The notes beneath the pieces are model-generated. The model made no database searches. It was not told where the DNA came from and was given only the letters and a program-made list of their open reading frames with translations. A stretch of 64,000 nucleotides of DNA from Closterium sp. Naga37s-1 (lineage: Eukaryota; Streptophyta; Zygnematophyceae; Desmidiales; Closteriaceae), in assembly GCA_947471745.1 (NCBI GenBank), contig CANJKZ010000068.1:1779001-1843000 (forward strand), written 5' to 3'. The translations under genes were made by a program, and so were the position numbers. Positions 21,117 through 32,584 of this stretch are shown here, in pieces. Position 1 is the first letter of the stretch, and each line of letters opens with the position of its first letter.

Positions 21117-21286
21117 GGATGATGGATGGGGTGGGTAAAGGGAGCGGGTGCAACACCCCGTACGGGAGGCTAGACGTGGAACATGCAGAGTTGGAAGATG
21201 GAAGGCAGATGAGGTGAGGGGTGGCGAGTGGGTGACTCACTGTGAGCACATTCTCCAGAGCGGACTTGCCCGTTGATGGATGGATG

Positions 21287-22340
21287 CAGGGCCCTAGATA
21301 TCAGACTTTGGAGTCTGATTCAGAGTCCGTTCAGACTTTTTTTTTGTACCTAGTCTGAACTCAAAGATTTTTTTTATGCACCCTGTCTGATTTTTCAGAG
21401 TTTTTTTAACTGGCTTGTCTGAAATTTCAGAGTAGTCATAGTAGTATAGGCTGAGCCTCAAACTTGTATCGGGGGTCCACTCTGAAACCGGTTATACAGG
21501 GGTTTCCGCCGACTGAATGAAAGGTTATCGGAACGAAACTTCCTCGAAACTTTTTTTCGATACACCCACGTGTGTACGGGCCAGCACTAACGATTTCCTC
21601 CGGATAAAACTGCTCGAGTAGGGGTACAAGGATACACTACTTTGTCGACGCTATCTCGAGTGTCGAATTCATTGGGGGCTTATAATAACCCTTAAATTGT
21701 GAAACTAGATAGCCAATCGCACATGGCCAAAACGATTTTAGCGAATCGCACATGGCGAAAAGCGAATTGGTGCAACCGAAAGCCGTGTCACATATGAGTC
21801 TCGTACTTCAGCAGAACCGCACATCATTTCCCCTTCCCAAACCGAGTCAAAATTTTGAATCTGCAACTTTAGGAGAGAATATTCCGCGCACATAGGGTGT
21901 ACACAGTTGAAAACTCTTGCTGCAGCCAGCGCGCCCAGCACAGAAAAGTTCCGAGCGATACCGTGCCTGCTGCCAGGTCAGCTGATTGGGAGCTTGCCAC
22001 ACTTGGCACTTGCACGAGGCCATTGTCTGATGCCCACACCTCGACTCGACCCTGACTGCTCAGTGATCCTAACTCTTGACAAATGACCAATCAGAGTGCC
22101 CCATTTCTGGCCGCACAATTGCGTTGGTATGCTGTAATCAGCTTCAATGCTATTATAGCTATGCTGTTATGAAACTGCATGAACATCTTAAAATTTGAAG
22201 TAACTCTGACAGTTCAGACAAAAGAAGTTGTGCTTGTCTGAATTTTCAGACTAAAAAAAATAGGTAACTCTGACAGCCAGACTAGGAAGAGGGGTGTACT
22301 CTGAGGCGTCAGACTACCTCAAAACGAATCTAGGGGCCTG
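21287..22340. mobile_element. hAT-type non-autonomous DNA transposon inserted in gyrB exon 5
   Basis: The element is 1054 bases long. Its ends are CAGGGCCCTAGAT and, in reverse complement, CAGGCCCCTAGAT. It is flanked by the perfect 8-base duplication GATGGATG (21279-21286 and 22341-22348), the hAT signature. Many copies of TCTGA/TCAGAC motifs cluster within about 170 bases of each end, as expected for subterminal transposase-binding sites. The inside is AT-rich and holds no transposase frame, so it needs a helper. Removing it and one duplication restores the gyrB reading frame. Confidence 0.9.
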
Positions 22341-22613
22341 GATGGATGTCTGTAGGGATGTGCATGCCAATCGACACACACGTACACAGAGGCAAACAAA
22401 CCAGGCCACCAACAAATGAGCATGAAGAGTGAATAACCAGGAAGGAAGACACACACACCAAGGTTAGTTGGAGGACTGGAGGTGGCCTAGCCTATGAGAG
22501 TGATCTTGGTACTCGGCCTTGGGGCATGGCACAATACAAAGGACCCTTTGATCAACCCTGCTACCATCGCCTGCAATGCGCACACATACTGATCCAGACA
22601 CTACCATTGAACT

Positions 22614-22648
22614 TCCCTAACCCTTATACCCTGAACCCTAAACCCTAC
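22614..22648. repeat. Interstitial telomere-like tract (CCCTAAA-type)
   Basis: The plus strand reads CCCTAACCCTTATACCCTGA then ACCCTAAACCC. This resembles plant-type telomere repeats in degenerate form. It lies inside the gyrB intron after exon 4. It is short and may be chance or a repair scar. Confidence 0.5.
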
Positions 22649-23036
22649 TCTCACACATACTCATTCCAGCAACACGGGCAGCGCACACGCACGGAGTGGC
22701 CTGGTGACTGTAACCATTACCCTGCCCCAGCCCGCCCTGAATTCCATCCGCCAGCCAGCCCTGAACCATAAGCCCTGCCCTGAGCGCATGCGCGCTCACC
22801 CCGCGGCCGTTGTCAGTGACGCACACGGAGCCGTCGGCCCCCAGCAGCATGTGCACGGTGCTCGCATGGCCCGCCCGCGCCTCGTCGATGGCGTTGTCCA
22901 CCACCTCGTACACCTGCCAGCATGCATGCATGTGTGGGGGGGACAGGCGGGAAGGTGGGAGGTCAACCCATGTCCAAGCACCTCATGGCCCGCCCCCCTC
23001 AGGATTTACGGTTGGTTCAGAGTTTGGGTTTCGGGT

Positions 23037-23330
23037 TTAGAGTGGTGCAAAGCGGTTGGCTCTCACCAAGTGGTGCGGAGCGGTGTAAGACAGTGGGCTC
23101 ACCAGGTGGTGCAGAGCGGTGCAAGGCAATGGGCTCACCAGGTAGTGCAGAGCGGTGCAAGGCAATGGGCTCACCAGGTGGTGCAGAGCGGTGTAAGGCA
23201 GTGGGCTCACGAGGTAGTGCAGAGTGGTGCAAGGCAATGGGCTCACCAGGTAGTGCAGAGAGGTGCAAGGCAATGAGTTCACCAGGTAGTGCAGAGCGGT
23301 GCAAGGCGGTCTCTCACCAGGTGGTGCAGG
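23037..23330. repeat. 36-base tandem repeat copying a gyrB splice-donor site, about eight copies
   Basis: CTCACC anchors lie at 23062, 23098, 23134, 23170, 23206, 23242, 23278 and 23313, almost always 36 bases apart. On the minus strand each unit contains CTGCACCACCTG then GTGAGC, which is the last codons of the 28-base gyrB exon plus its donor. The copy at 23313-23330 is the real exon end. The others lie in the intron downstream of it, so the intron carries about seven decoy donors. Confidence 0.85.
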
Positions 23331-24098
23331 CCTCCGGGCCCGGTGCTGGGTGGGGACGTGATGTGAGTCACAGTGACAACACGTTGTGAGATGCGTTGCA
23401 CTGCCAGGGTGAAGGGCAAGCGCTGCCTCGAGAACAAAGGCGGGAGAGGGCATGGTGGTTGGGGACTGTCATCTCGTACCCTTCGTTGTCGTCATCTATC
23501 TCTCAACTCCCTCTACTCCACCCAACACCACTCCCTCCTACACCTGTCTCACCTGAATGTGTTCCGCGCCATAGCTCGATATGCTCTTCTTCCCCGCCCT
23601 CGCCTTGCCCCGCCCCTCCTTCTCCCCCTCCGCCCCACCAGACACGTTAGCTCGCACGACCTCCGCGACCTCCTCCTCCTCCGCCGACCGCAGCTGCGCG
23701 TCCCCTGAGCCGCCCCCTGTGCCATTCCCCGCGCCGATGGCCACACCCCTTAATGCGCCAAGCCTTGCTCCCCTGTCTCCGCTGCGGGCGGAGGCCAACA
23801 GCTGTCTATCGCTTTCGCCAGTTCCCGCGAGCGCCCTAGGTGCGCACAGTGAGGCACGGAAGCTCCGCGCGGTGCTAGGAATTTGAAGATGGCGCGACGG
23901 GGGGGCGGTGGGACTACATACTAGTGCCGCGCGGTATGACGACGAGGGGACGCGGCGGGGGAAGGGAAGCACGATGCCGACACGCGCTGTCGGAGCCAGG
24001 CGCGCGGGGGAAGAGAGACGCGGGGCGACAGTGGGGATGGCGGAAGGGCGGCGGAAAGAGGCGGCGAGCACGGCCCTGCGGCAGAGGGCCATGCCCAT

Positions 24099-24509
24099 GG
24101 CGGCCTGCGGGGGAAGACGAAGCAGGTATGGGGAGATGAGGTATGAGGCGGAGGCGAATGGGCTTTATGGTATGATGGTTAGATTGACAAGTTTGAGGGG
24201 GTGATGGGATGCCTAGTAGGGAGCGTTGGGGGGGAAAGGATGGTCGATGGGGTGAATGGGAGAGAATTGTGTGCGGCAGCGGCACCGATGAGCTGAAACC
24301 GTGGAATCTGGGTTTCGCAAAGTGACACTTGTAGGCGTTACCGGATACTGCCGAACCGAGTATGGTGTGGAAAATAGACCGTGGTTGTGGTGTCATGAGT
24401 TGTGTAAAGGCGGGTCCCCCGCGTTCGTTTCGGCAAAATGACACAATTTTTCGAAATCTGCACACATTGAATAGCACGTATTGAGAAAACTTGCTTCTTG
24501 ACTAGCAAT
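24099..24509. other. Region upstream of gyrB; no gene recognised
   Basis: This probably held the gyrB promoter. No clear TATA box or other motif is identified. A short part near 24430-24509 resembles the sequence at 24790-24840, next to the repeats described below. Confidence 0.35.
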
Positions 24510-24863
24510 AAGCATCGTCTTCATTGCTTGTGGCATAAGCATCGTCTTCATTGCTTGTGGTTCAAGTACGGCATTGCCCGTCATATATTATTGCATTACA
24601 AACGGTTATCTAGACGAGGGGGGTGGGTGGGAAACTGAACTTGAAAGTTTGAAATGAAAACGTGGGTGAGGCCAAATGGCCGAAACCCCTTCTTTTGTAG
24701 TCGGAGAAGGGCGAGTAGCGCTTCGACGATGCTTTCTTGTGCTGCGTACAAACAGCTTCGCTTTCACAATAAGTAATTTTAGAAAGTGCAACACTTTCGA
24801 AAATATACATATTGAGAAAGCTTACTTCTTGACTAGCAATAAGCATCGTCTTCATTGCTTGTG
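24510..24863. repeat. Three copies of a 23-base repeat beside the DIRS-like element
   Basis: AAGCATCGTCTTCATTGCTT followed by GTG occurs at 24510, 24537 and 24841. The first and third copies share longer upstream similarity (TTGAGAAAACTTGCTTCTTG-like). The third copy overlaps the end of the tyrosine recombinase frame. Split or internal repeats are usual at DIRS ends, so these may be its terminal repeats. Confidence 0.6.
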
Positions 24864-27788
24864 AGTCTTCTGAAACATGTGGCGTGGAGTTAGTCGTTGT
24901 CGGTGGATCGCGTCGTCGTGCTGCGGGGGTGACGGTGCCGCGTCGGGCTGGTGGAGTTGGTGAGATGCGTTGACCAACTCTCGGGTGGCGATTGTCACGT
25001 AGAGGTCCCTAGATGTGCTGCTTCGCCACCGACCAAGTCGTTGGAAAACACGGTTAGGTATTCCGGCATTGGCTGCCATCGTCGCCGCACCTTTGCGAAA
25101 CGAATGGGTGCCCAAATGGGTGTCGTTGAGGCCGATCTTGGAGAACGCCTCCTTGCACCAATTGCGAATGGTCGTGTAGGAAGGGGAAGTGTCCGCTGGT
25201 GACGCAGCCGTGCGCCGGCCGAATACGCGGATCAACGGTCCATGCGTAAGAGGCCCGTATTGTGCTAGCTGCAGGAAGCGCTGGGTGCATCGTACGGGGC
25301 AAAACGGGCCGCGATGAGCTGCCACAGGGATCCATACACCTCGACCCTCCTGGTCCGTTTTGGAATGGGGAATGAGGATCCACATGACGTCTTCTTCGAA
25401 TTGGATGTCTTCCCAGCAAATGGCCACTAGATCCGAGTATCGAAGGAACGCGGAATACATGAGCAGGGGGATGAGTCCTTTTTGAAATTCTGAGGGAACC
25501 TTGGTCGACAGGTACGACTGGGCCATGCTGTGAACTTGTTGGAGAGACACTGGTTCTTTGACACGGGATGGGCGCGGGTAGTGCCGTTTGACGTAGTCTC
25601 GGACTTGACTGGTGAATGGGCTCGAGACAGGACAAGAAGCTCCAATCATGCGATGGGCGAAGGTGACCGCTGAGCAGGTGAGCTTTACCACTGACAGTGT
25701 GGCTTTCTGCTCGATTGCATGCACCAGGTACAGTGCCAGCGTTGTGTTGGTTGTTGGTAAGAATGCAAACTTGAACCGGTCGCAGAATGAGCGAAACTTG
25801 AGCCAATAGGGGTCGTATGTGCGGATCGTTGAATCCGCCCTTACTTGGGACACAATTGACAGGAGCTGGCACTAAAGCCTTGCCATAGTGCCTGTGCCAT
25901 GAGAAACGTGTGCTCAAGACTTAGTCGAAGGAAAGTAGGAGTGCATGCATGGTGCTGTTGGGGAGGCCGGAGCCAGAAAATGCTGATGTGTGGGTGCCAA
26001 TGCCAAGGCACTGGCTCCCGCGGGGCAGTTGGATGTGGGTGAGGACTTCGGGAGCCCATCCGTTTGGCGTGGGGTGGACCTGGGGCCACCAAAAAGCGCC
26101 TGGCCATTCCGGGACAATTAATGTGATCCTTGCCTTTGTCTGTCGTGCGTGATGCAACACTGCCGGGATCAATTGAGGCGGTGGGAATGCAAACGCGGAT
26201 TCGCCGGTCCACGAGATTGCGAAGGCATTGACGGCGTGCGCCGCGGGGTGAGGCACCTTCGTGCAAAAACGAGGGAGTTGTGAATTAGCGGCGCTGGATA
26301 AAGATCGATCGTGTGAGGACCCAAACATCGGTCTAGTAGGCGGAACCATGGTTGCTTTAGGGTGTAGTCGTCGTGGTCTCGTAGCTTGGAGAGCGCATCG
26401 GCGTGCTCGTTAAGCGATCAGGGTATCCATTCAATGGCGAGGCGAGTTTCGTGTTGCACGCGAAGATGGATTAATGTCCTGCAGATGCGCGTGAGCTCCG
26501 GACAACGAGATCCGCCTTTGCGTAAGATGAAGAACACTCCTTGGTTATCCACGCGGACGAGTAGGTGCTGGCCTTGTAGGTGAGCCTCGAATGGCCGGAG
26601 AGCCCATATAACTCCAAGTTCGCGACGGGTGCTGGACGTTGAGCGCAGCGGATCCGGCATGTTTGCCGATGCTTCGAGCATAGGCCCCGGGAAACTCGTC
26701 AATGTGGCACCCCAACCATGGGCGCTCGCATCCACGTGCAGCACCGCGCCAAAGCTGTGCCGAATGTGGAATGGTGCACCATTGAAGTAATCGAACTCGG
26801 AACGCCAAAACTGCAACTCGTGCATGGCATCTTGTAAGAGAACCACCTTCGCATGCCATAATGTGGCGTCGTTGATTGTGTTGAGGAGGCATTGACTAAA
26901 TGCCCGCGCAGTGGCGCCGAGGGCGAGAGACATGGATGCGAGCATTCCGGTAACGTGGGCCACCTGGCGAACTGGGACCGATCGACGAGCTTGTCCCGCT
27001 GCTTCGAGGGCGACCAATGTCGCGTTGAGCAGCGCACGTCGCTCGTCTCCCACCGAGAAAGTGCAAGTCAAAGTGTCCAGTTCCAAGCCCAAAAATCGGA
27101 GGCGTTGGGTTGGAATGAGATGCGATTTTTTCTAGTTGATGACCAGCCCTGCTTGTCGCAAGTCGTCGACAATCGTCGCACAAGTGTGGTACGTGGTGTC
27201 CCGCCCTTCGCAAAGGAAGAGGATGTCATCGACGTACGGGATGACCCGAACGCCTTGGGAGCGCCATCGCGCGACTAGTTGCATGATCAACTGTGTGAAG
27301 ACAAAGGGGGCAGTCGCGAGGCCGAATGGCAAGGACCGGAAGTGGTAGGAACGACCGTCGAATTGGAAGCCGAGAAACTTCCAGCACGTTGGATGGATAT
27401 CCACGTGGTGGTACCCTGATTTTAGGTCCACCGAGAACATCCAGTCTCCTCTTTGTGTCAGTTCCGCCACACGATGAAGACCTTCGTACTTGAATTTTGG
27501 GACTACTAGATGTCGGTTGACTTGCCCCAAATCCAATATGAGCCGACACTTCTCGCGTTGTTCCACCACGTTCAGTGGGCTGATGCAGGTGAGCTCGTCG
27601 ACCGTTCGTGCTTCCACTGCCGCCACTGATGCCAACAAGTCCGTTATCGCATCGCGTGTGAACTTCGCATGGGTGTATGCACCGGCGTGGTTGGGTGATA
27701 TGAACGGACTGGGAGGGGAGGCCTTCCATGGGAGCTAGTAACCTTTTGCGATGATGGACAATATGAAGCTGCTTGAACACCACGAGCA
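24852..27788 (-). mobile_element. DIRS-like (tyrosine recombinase) retrotransposon, fossil
   Basis: The minus strand carries three pieces in DIRS order. First is a gypsy-like reverse transcriptase (about 27640-27130; SVDLKSGYHHVDI and YVDDILF). Next is RNase H with the connecting region typical of DIRS (about 27090-25920; LHVDASAHGWGA, FAFPPPQLIPAVL). Last is a tyrosine recombinase (25853-24852) with LRYSDLV, HSFRKG and a late Tyr in RDLYVTIAT. There is no integrase or aspartic protease, as expected for the family. The right side is cut by copia element 2, and a gag-like part is not identified. It is broken, with roughly four or more breaks. The recombinase part looks best kept. Confidence 0.8.
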
Positions 27789-27913
27789 TGTGAAATAACG
27801 AGGAATGGTTGAACTAGGAAAATGTGTGATACAAATATCAAACCCTAGAAACCTGTACCCTTTAATGTCTACCCCACTAGAGCCTACAAACACTATGTCA
27901 TATATATCTGACA
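27789..27913 (-). repeat. 3' LTR of copia element 2
   Basis: The 125-base LTR starts TGTGAAATAACGAGG and ends TCTGACA. The target duplication GAGCA lies directly before it. Confidence 0.93.
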
Positions 27914-30900
27914 CAGCCACATAGGCAAAGTGGGGGAGAACTAGGGGTCACAAGACCAGTCAAGCAAAGCAAGCTCAGGGTGGATCACAACGTCACCACA
28001 CATTCCGAGCACCAGTTCAAGGCCACAAGGCCAGTGCACATGCAGGATTATATATAAAGGTAATGAAGCAAGTGCAGGTATAGATAGATCAAAGTACAAG
28101 CAAGGTCAAGAAGTGAGCAAGTGAGGCCAAGTAGGCACAAGACCTAGCATCGTACAAAAGCGCTGATGATCACAAGGCGGAAGTGCCTTGATAAAGATAC
28201 CAGCAGTGTTGGCCCGAGAGGCCACGTAAGCAAGTCGCAGCTGACCACGCTGCTGCAGCTCACGAGCAAGGAAGTAGCGAAGAACAATGTGCTTCGTTAT
28301 GTGCTCCAGTCTATGCTCCCGACACAAGGCCAGCATGGCCTTGTTGTCTACGTACAGAACTGGAGGAGAACGAGGCGGCTCTCCTAGGTCAGTCAGCAGG
28401 TAGGTGAGCCAGCGTAACTCCTGTGCAGCCATGGCCCCTGCGTAGATCTCAGCCTCACAGCTGGAGCCGAGAACAGAAGACGAGAGGGTAGACCGCCACG
28501 AAACAGAGCCGGAACCAAGGCTGAAGGTGTAACCCTGTGACGACCGCTGCGTAGCCTGGTCGTCAGCCCAAGAAGCGTCTGCGTGACCACTGAGGACCAT
28601 TGGACTCCGCCCTCCAAGCACGAGCCCCATGCCCGACGTACTGCACAAGTAGCGCAACACCCTCTTCCCTACAGCCATGTGCTCTGGTCGGTGTCTCCCA
28701 GGAGCAACATAGCGTGCCAAGATGCTAAGAGGGTATGCAAGGTCAGGTCGAGTGCAGGTCATCAGGTACATGAGGCAGCCAACAAGCTCTGGGTACGGGC
28801 CACTCGGCTCTACGGACTCATCCGAAGGTGGAGCTGAGAGCGAGTGGCGAGTAGACATAGGAGTGGCCTGAGGCGAGGAGTACGTGAAGTCAAAGCGCTG
28901 AAGGACCTGTTGCACCAAGTGTGACTGAGTCAGGGTAATGGTGCGCCGTGCTCTGTCCCGGATGATCTGCAAGCCAAGGTAGCTGCGAAATTCACCCAGG
29001 TCTGTGCACGTGTGTCTCTTCTGCAGCTCGGACTTCACGTGGGCGAGTCCAGCAGTGTCAGCAATAGCAAAGACCAAGTCGTCGACGTACACGAGGATGT
29101 AGAACGGCGTCAAAGAAGTGTCGGTGCGTAGAAACAGCGACGGGTTGGCAGTAGAAGGAGCAAACCCAAGAGCTGCAAGTGTAGTCCTCAGTGTGTCGTG
29201 CCACTCACGGGGCGCCTGGCGGAGACCGTAGACTGGCCGCCGGAGGCTCCACTGGGTACCAGGAGGAAACGACCCAGTGAAGCCAGGTGGGCGGCGCAGC
29301 CAGATCTCCTCGTGCAGGCTGCTCTGTAGGAAAGCAGTGCTGAAGTCAAGAGAGTGAAGCTCGTAGTCGCACTGAGCGGCTATATGCAGCAGCACCCGAA
29401 GAGTGGTCATCTTCGGGGTGGGAGAGAAGGTCTGAAAGTAGTCAACTCCCTGCTGCTCACTGAAGCTTCGAGCCACGTAACGTGCCTTGAAGACAGGCAG
29501 AGAACCCGGCGGCCGCTTCACCCTGAAGATCCACATGCCGCAAACGATGTTCGCCCCAGGTGGGGGAACCTCGTCTACGTAGGTGCCTGTGGACTTCTAG
29601 GAAGCCATCTCTGCGTCCATGGCTGACTGCCACTGAGAGGAGTAGGGACTCTCTATCGCCTCTGCATAAGAGTGCGGAATCGGGATGTCTGGTGCATCCG
29701 GGTCTCCCTCAGGGGCAATCAGCATGGACACGAGATGAGGCAAAGCAGCAGCAAAACACTGGAACTCCTCCTGCCTATCCTCAAGGACGTCCGTGCTGAG
29801 AGCACACTCACCCCCGACGGACGGAGGACAGACAGACGCAGACTCAGCAACAAGACTAGCGGCGTAGTCTAGACGACAGCGAGCAGCGAAGTCGACAAGC
29901 TCAGCAACTATGGCAGAAGCAGCAGTGGACTCAAAGGAAGGGTCAGTGACAACAGTAGCCAGGAGACGCGTGACAGTAGGACTGGCAGCACGAAGAGAGT
30001 CAGACTCCGGGTCAGCAAGAGCCGGAAGAGAGGACTCTGGGGGAGACGGCAAAGGGACACGCAGTGGAGCAGTGGAAGGACGCAGTGCCATCTGGTGTGT
30101 GCCCGGGACCGCAGGAGGACGCTGACGCGGAACACGACGACTAGTGCGAGCGGCACGAACAGGCGACGCAGGACGAGACGCAGGCTCACGACGCTCAGCA
30201 AGACCTCCAGTAGGACCAGTGTAGGGAGAGGGAGCAGGCAGTGGGGAGGCGGCCTGTAACTGTGACTCGGACTGGACAGGCAGTGGACACTCTAAGGAAG
30301 CAGCAGGACCAGTAGAGGGCGGAAGACCAAGAACCCACTCAAGGAGCGGAACGAAGTACGGCCGCGGCCGCGCAGCACCTCCACAACCAGCAGGGACAGA
30401 ACCAGCACCCCAAGGGTCAGCAACGACTCCAGCAGCTCCACCTGCTCCAGGAGCAGCTCCTCCAGCACCCACAGGAGCACCGGCAACAGCAGCACCTCCA
30501 GCTCCAGCACCTCCAGCAGCTCCAGCTCCAGAAGGAACACCGGAACACCCTAAAGCCCCAGCTCCAGCACCTCCAGTAGCACCTACTCCAGCAGCACCGC
30601 CAGCTCCAGCACCGCCAGCAGCTCCAGCACCAGGAGCACCCCCAGGCCCAGCAGCTCCAGTACCTCCAGTACGAGCACCTCCGGGACCCGTGGCGGCAGC
30701 ACCCTCAGCAGCAGTAGAACCTCCAGCCCCAGCGGCACCTCCAGCTCCAGCAGCACGGCTCCAACGCCGAGAAAACCACTCGCGCAGCTCCTGTGGAGAG
30801 GGTGGCTCCCGCCGGGACGAACCACTCGAAGGACCTCCAGATTCCGCACCGCCAGACTCCACACGAGCAGGCCCAGCACCCTCAGGCTCCGCACCCCCAG

Positions 30901-32584
30901 TCGCAGCACCCGCAGGCTCAGCACCCCCAGACTCAGCACCCCCAGGCTCAGCACCCCCAGACTCCGCACCCGCAGGCTCAGCACCCCTAGCAGCACCAGA
31001 GTCAACAGCTACCTCGACAGGCTCGAATGCGTCTACCTGGGACACACCTGAGGGGGCAGGACCCTGAGGGGGAAGGGGGTCTACCGGGGGAGGACCTGGC
31101 GTGAGGAAGAGCGGCGGGGGGGGCAGTGCGGTAGGGGAAGAGACGGTAGTAAGGAACCGACTCGTCAAACGTGACGTCCTGGGAGGACAGAACACGGCGC
31201 GAGGTGGGGTGGTAAAACTGCCAACCACGCGCGTCAGGGGGGAAGCCAAGGAAGACGCAGGGAATAGCGCGGGGGGACAGCTTGTTCGCAGACAAGTCGC
31301 GGACAAAAGCTCGAGATCCCCAGACACGGAACGCAGACGCATTGCCAACCTTCCCCGTCCACCGCAAAGTAGGGGAGGTCTCCGGCAAGGAGACCCGGGG
31401 CTGAAGGTTGATCTGATGCGCCGCGTACTGAACCGCGAACGGCCACAGAAAATGGGGAGCAACCGCATGGATCATGAACGTACGAGCGACGTCCATGACC
31501 ATGCCAATGCGGCGCTCAGCAATCCCATTTTGCTGTGGAGAGGCCGGAAGCGTGAACGTCTGGCGGATGCCCCGTGCATGATAGAAGGCTCGCAGAAGGT
31601 CAGAGGAAAACTCTCCGCCTCTGTCGGAGTGCAGACGCAGAACAGGAAAGTCCGAGCCGAAACTCTCTCTGAGCTGGAGACGAGCTGCGCGGATCCAGTC
31701 GATCAACACCTCAGTGATCTCACCCTTGCTGCGCAAGGGGAAGACTGTGGTGTAACGCGAGTAGTCGTCAACCACCAGCAGGAAGTAACGCTCGTGACCC
31801 TGTCCACGGACGCGGGCGGGGCCCCACACGTCCAGGTGAAGCATCTGCAGCGGAGCCTCTGTCGGAGGAAACTCGGAGGAGTGAGGAGCGGTGCGCTGCC
31901 GCCCCTCGACGCAGGGAACGCAGGTAGGGGCAGGCCTCGGAGGAAGAGGAGGGAGGGACCGGGGGAGACTAGAGACAAGGACATGAGAGGCCATGCCTCG
32001 GAGACGAGGCAGGGAGGGGTGACCAAGGCGGTGGTGCCAGAGGAGAGTTTGGTGAGACAGGAGACGACACGAGCAGGGGGCAGACTCAGGACCAGACCTG
32101 GACGCTGCAGCAAACACCTGACCCGACGCAGCTACCTGACCAGACTCAGCAGCCGGAGGAGACTCAGTAGTCAGTGTGTACAGGCCCGACCCCGGCCGAC
32201 GGGTAAACGTGGCCAAGTGTCGGCCCGTCCGAGCACACGTACAGTGGGTCACTCGCTGACTCGCAGGAGTGAACTGGTCAACCACGCCATCCTGTAGGTC
32301 AGCACCACTCACCAGGTTCGTAGAGAACGAGGGGAGGTAAAGTCCTGACAGGGTGCCAGAAGGGGCCGCCGGACACGGTAAGACAGTGGAGAAGTGGGCA
32401 AGGACAGGACCCCCAGAGGGGTCTGCCAGCGAGACTGCAACCGGCCGACTAAGCGGCGTGAGTGTGGTGCGGTCTCGAAAGAAGGAGCGGGAAGCACCCG
32501 AGTCAAGGGTGAAAGTGTGCAAAGCCTGAGCCGACGTGGTACCTGAGAGAGCAGACTCACCAGCACCTGGGGCAGCAGACTCAC

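Larger units (their letters stand above)
18080..21240 (+). mobile_element. Non-LTR retrotransposon (LINE) keeping ORF1 and endonuclease, lacking RT
   Basis: An ORF1-like frame is followed by an AP-type endonuclease frame, the order of plant and algal LINEs. After the endonuclease stop at 21116 there is no reverse transcriptase, no RNase H and no poly-A tail. The sequence passes within about 120 bases into gyrB exon 5 on the opposite strand. LINEs normally lose their 5' end, so a copy keeping the 5' half is unusual. It could be a gene relic joined by rearrangement. The exact ends and target duplication could not be fixed; the 5' end may lie upstream of 18080. Confidence 0.7.
21241..24098 (-). 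pseudogene. gyrB: DNA gyrase subunit B, organelle-targeted; N-terminal exons only, disrupted
   Basis: Exons on the minus strand match bacterial-type GyrB. Exon 1 (24098-23553, 182 codons) begins MGMALCRRAVLA with a Ser/Arg/Ala-rich transit-peptide-like region and ends YGAEHIQ before GTGAGA. A 28-base exon (23345-23318) encodes TGPGGLHHL. Exon at 22913-22800 encodes [12 protein letters not shown] ... VTDNGRG, the ATPase motif with catalytic Glu and Mg-binding Asn. Exon 5 (22359-22341 plus 21278-21241) encodes IPTDIHPSTGKSALENVLT before GTGAGT and is interrupted by a 1054-base hAT element. The conserved VLEGLDPVRKRPGMYIG block is missing between exons 1 and 3 (only a possible remnant near 23435). 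The acceptor before exon 5 reads AC, not AG. Nothing beyond exon 5 is found. The gene would have encoded the ATPase of a plastid or mitochondrial gyrase. Introns and the transit peptide exclude bacterial contamination. Confidence 0.85.

Noticed and set aside
22704-23389. Plus-strand frames across the gyrB intron repeats
   Set aside because: They are antisense to gyrB exons and the 36-base array; the homology is on the minus strand.
21241-24098. Bacterial contamination as the source of gyrB
   Set aside because: The gene has introns with GT donors, a transit-peptide-like N terminus and eukaryotic transposons inside it.
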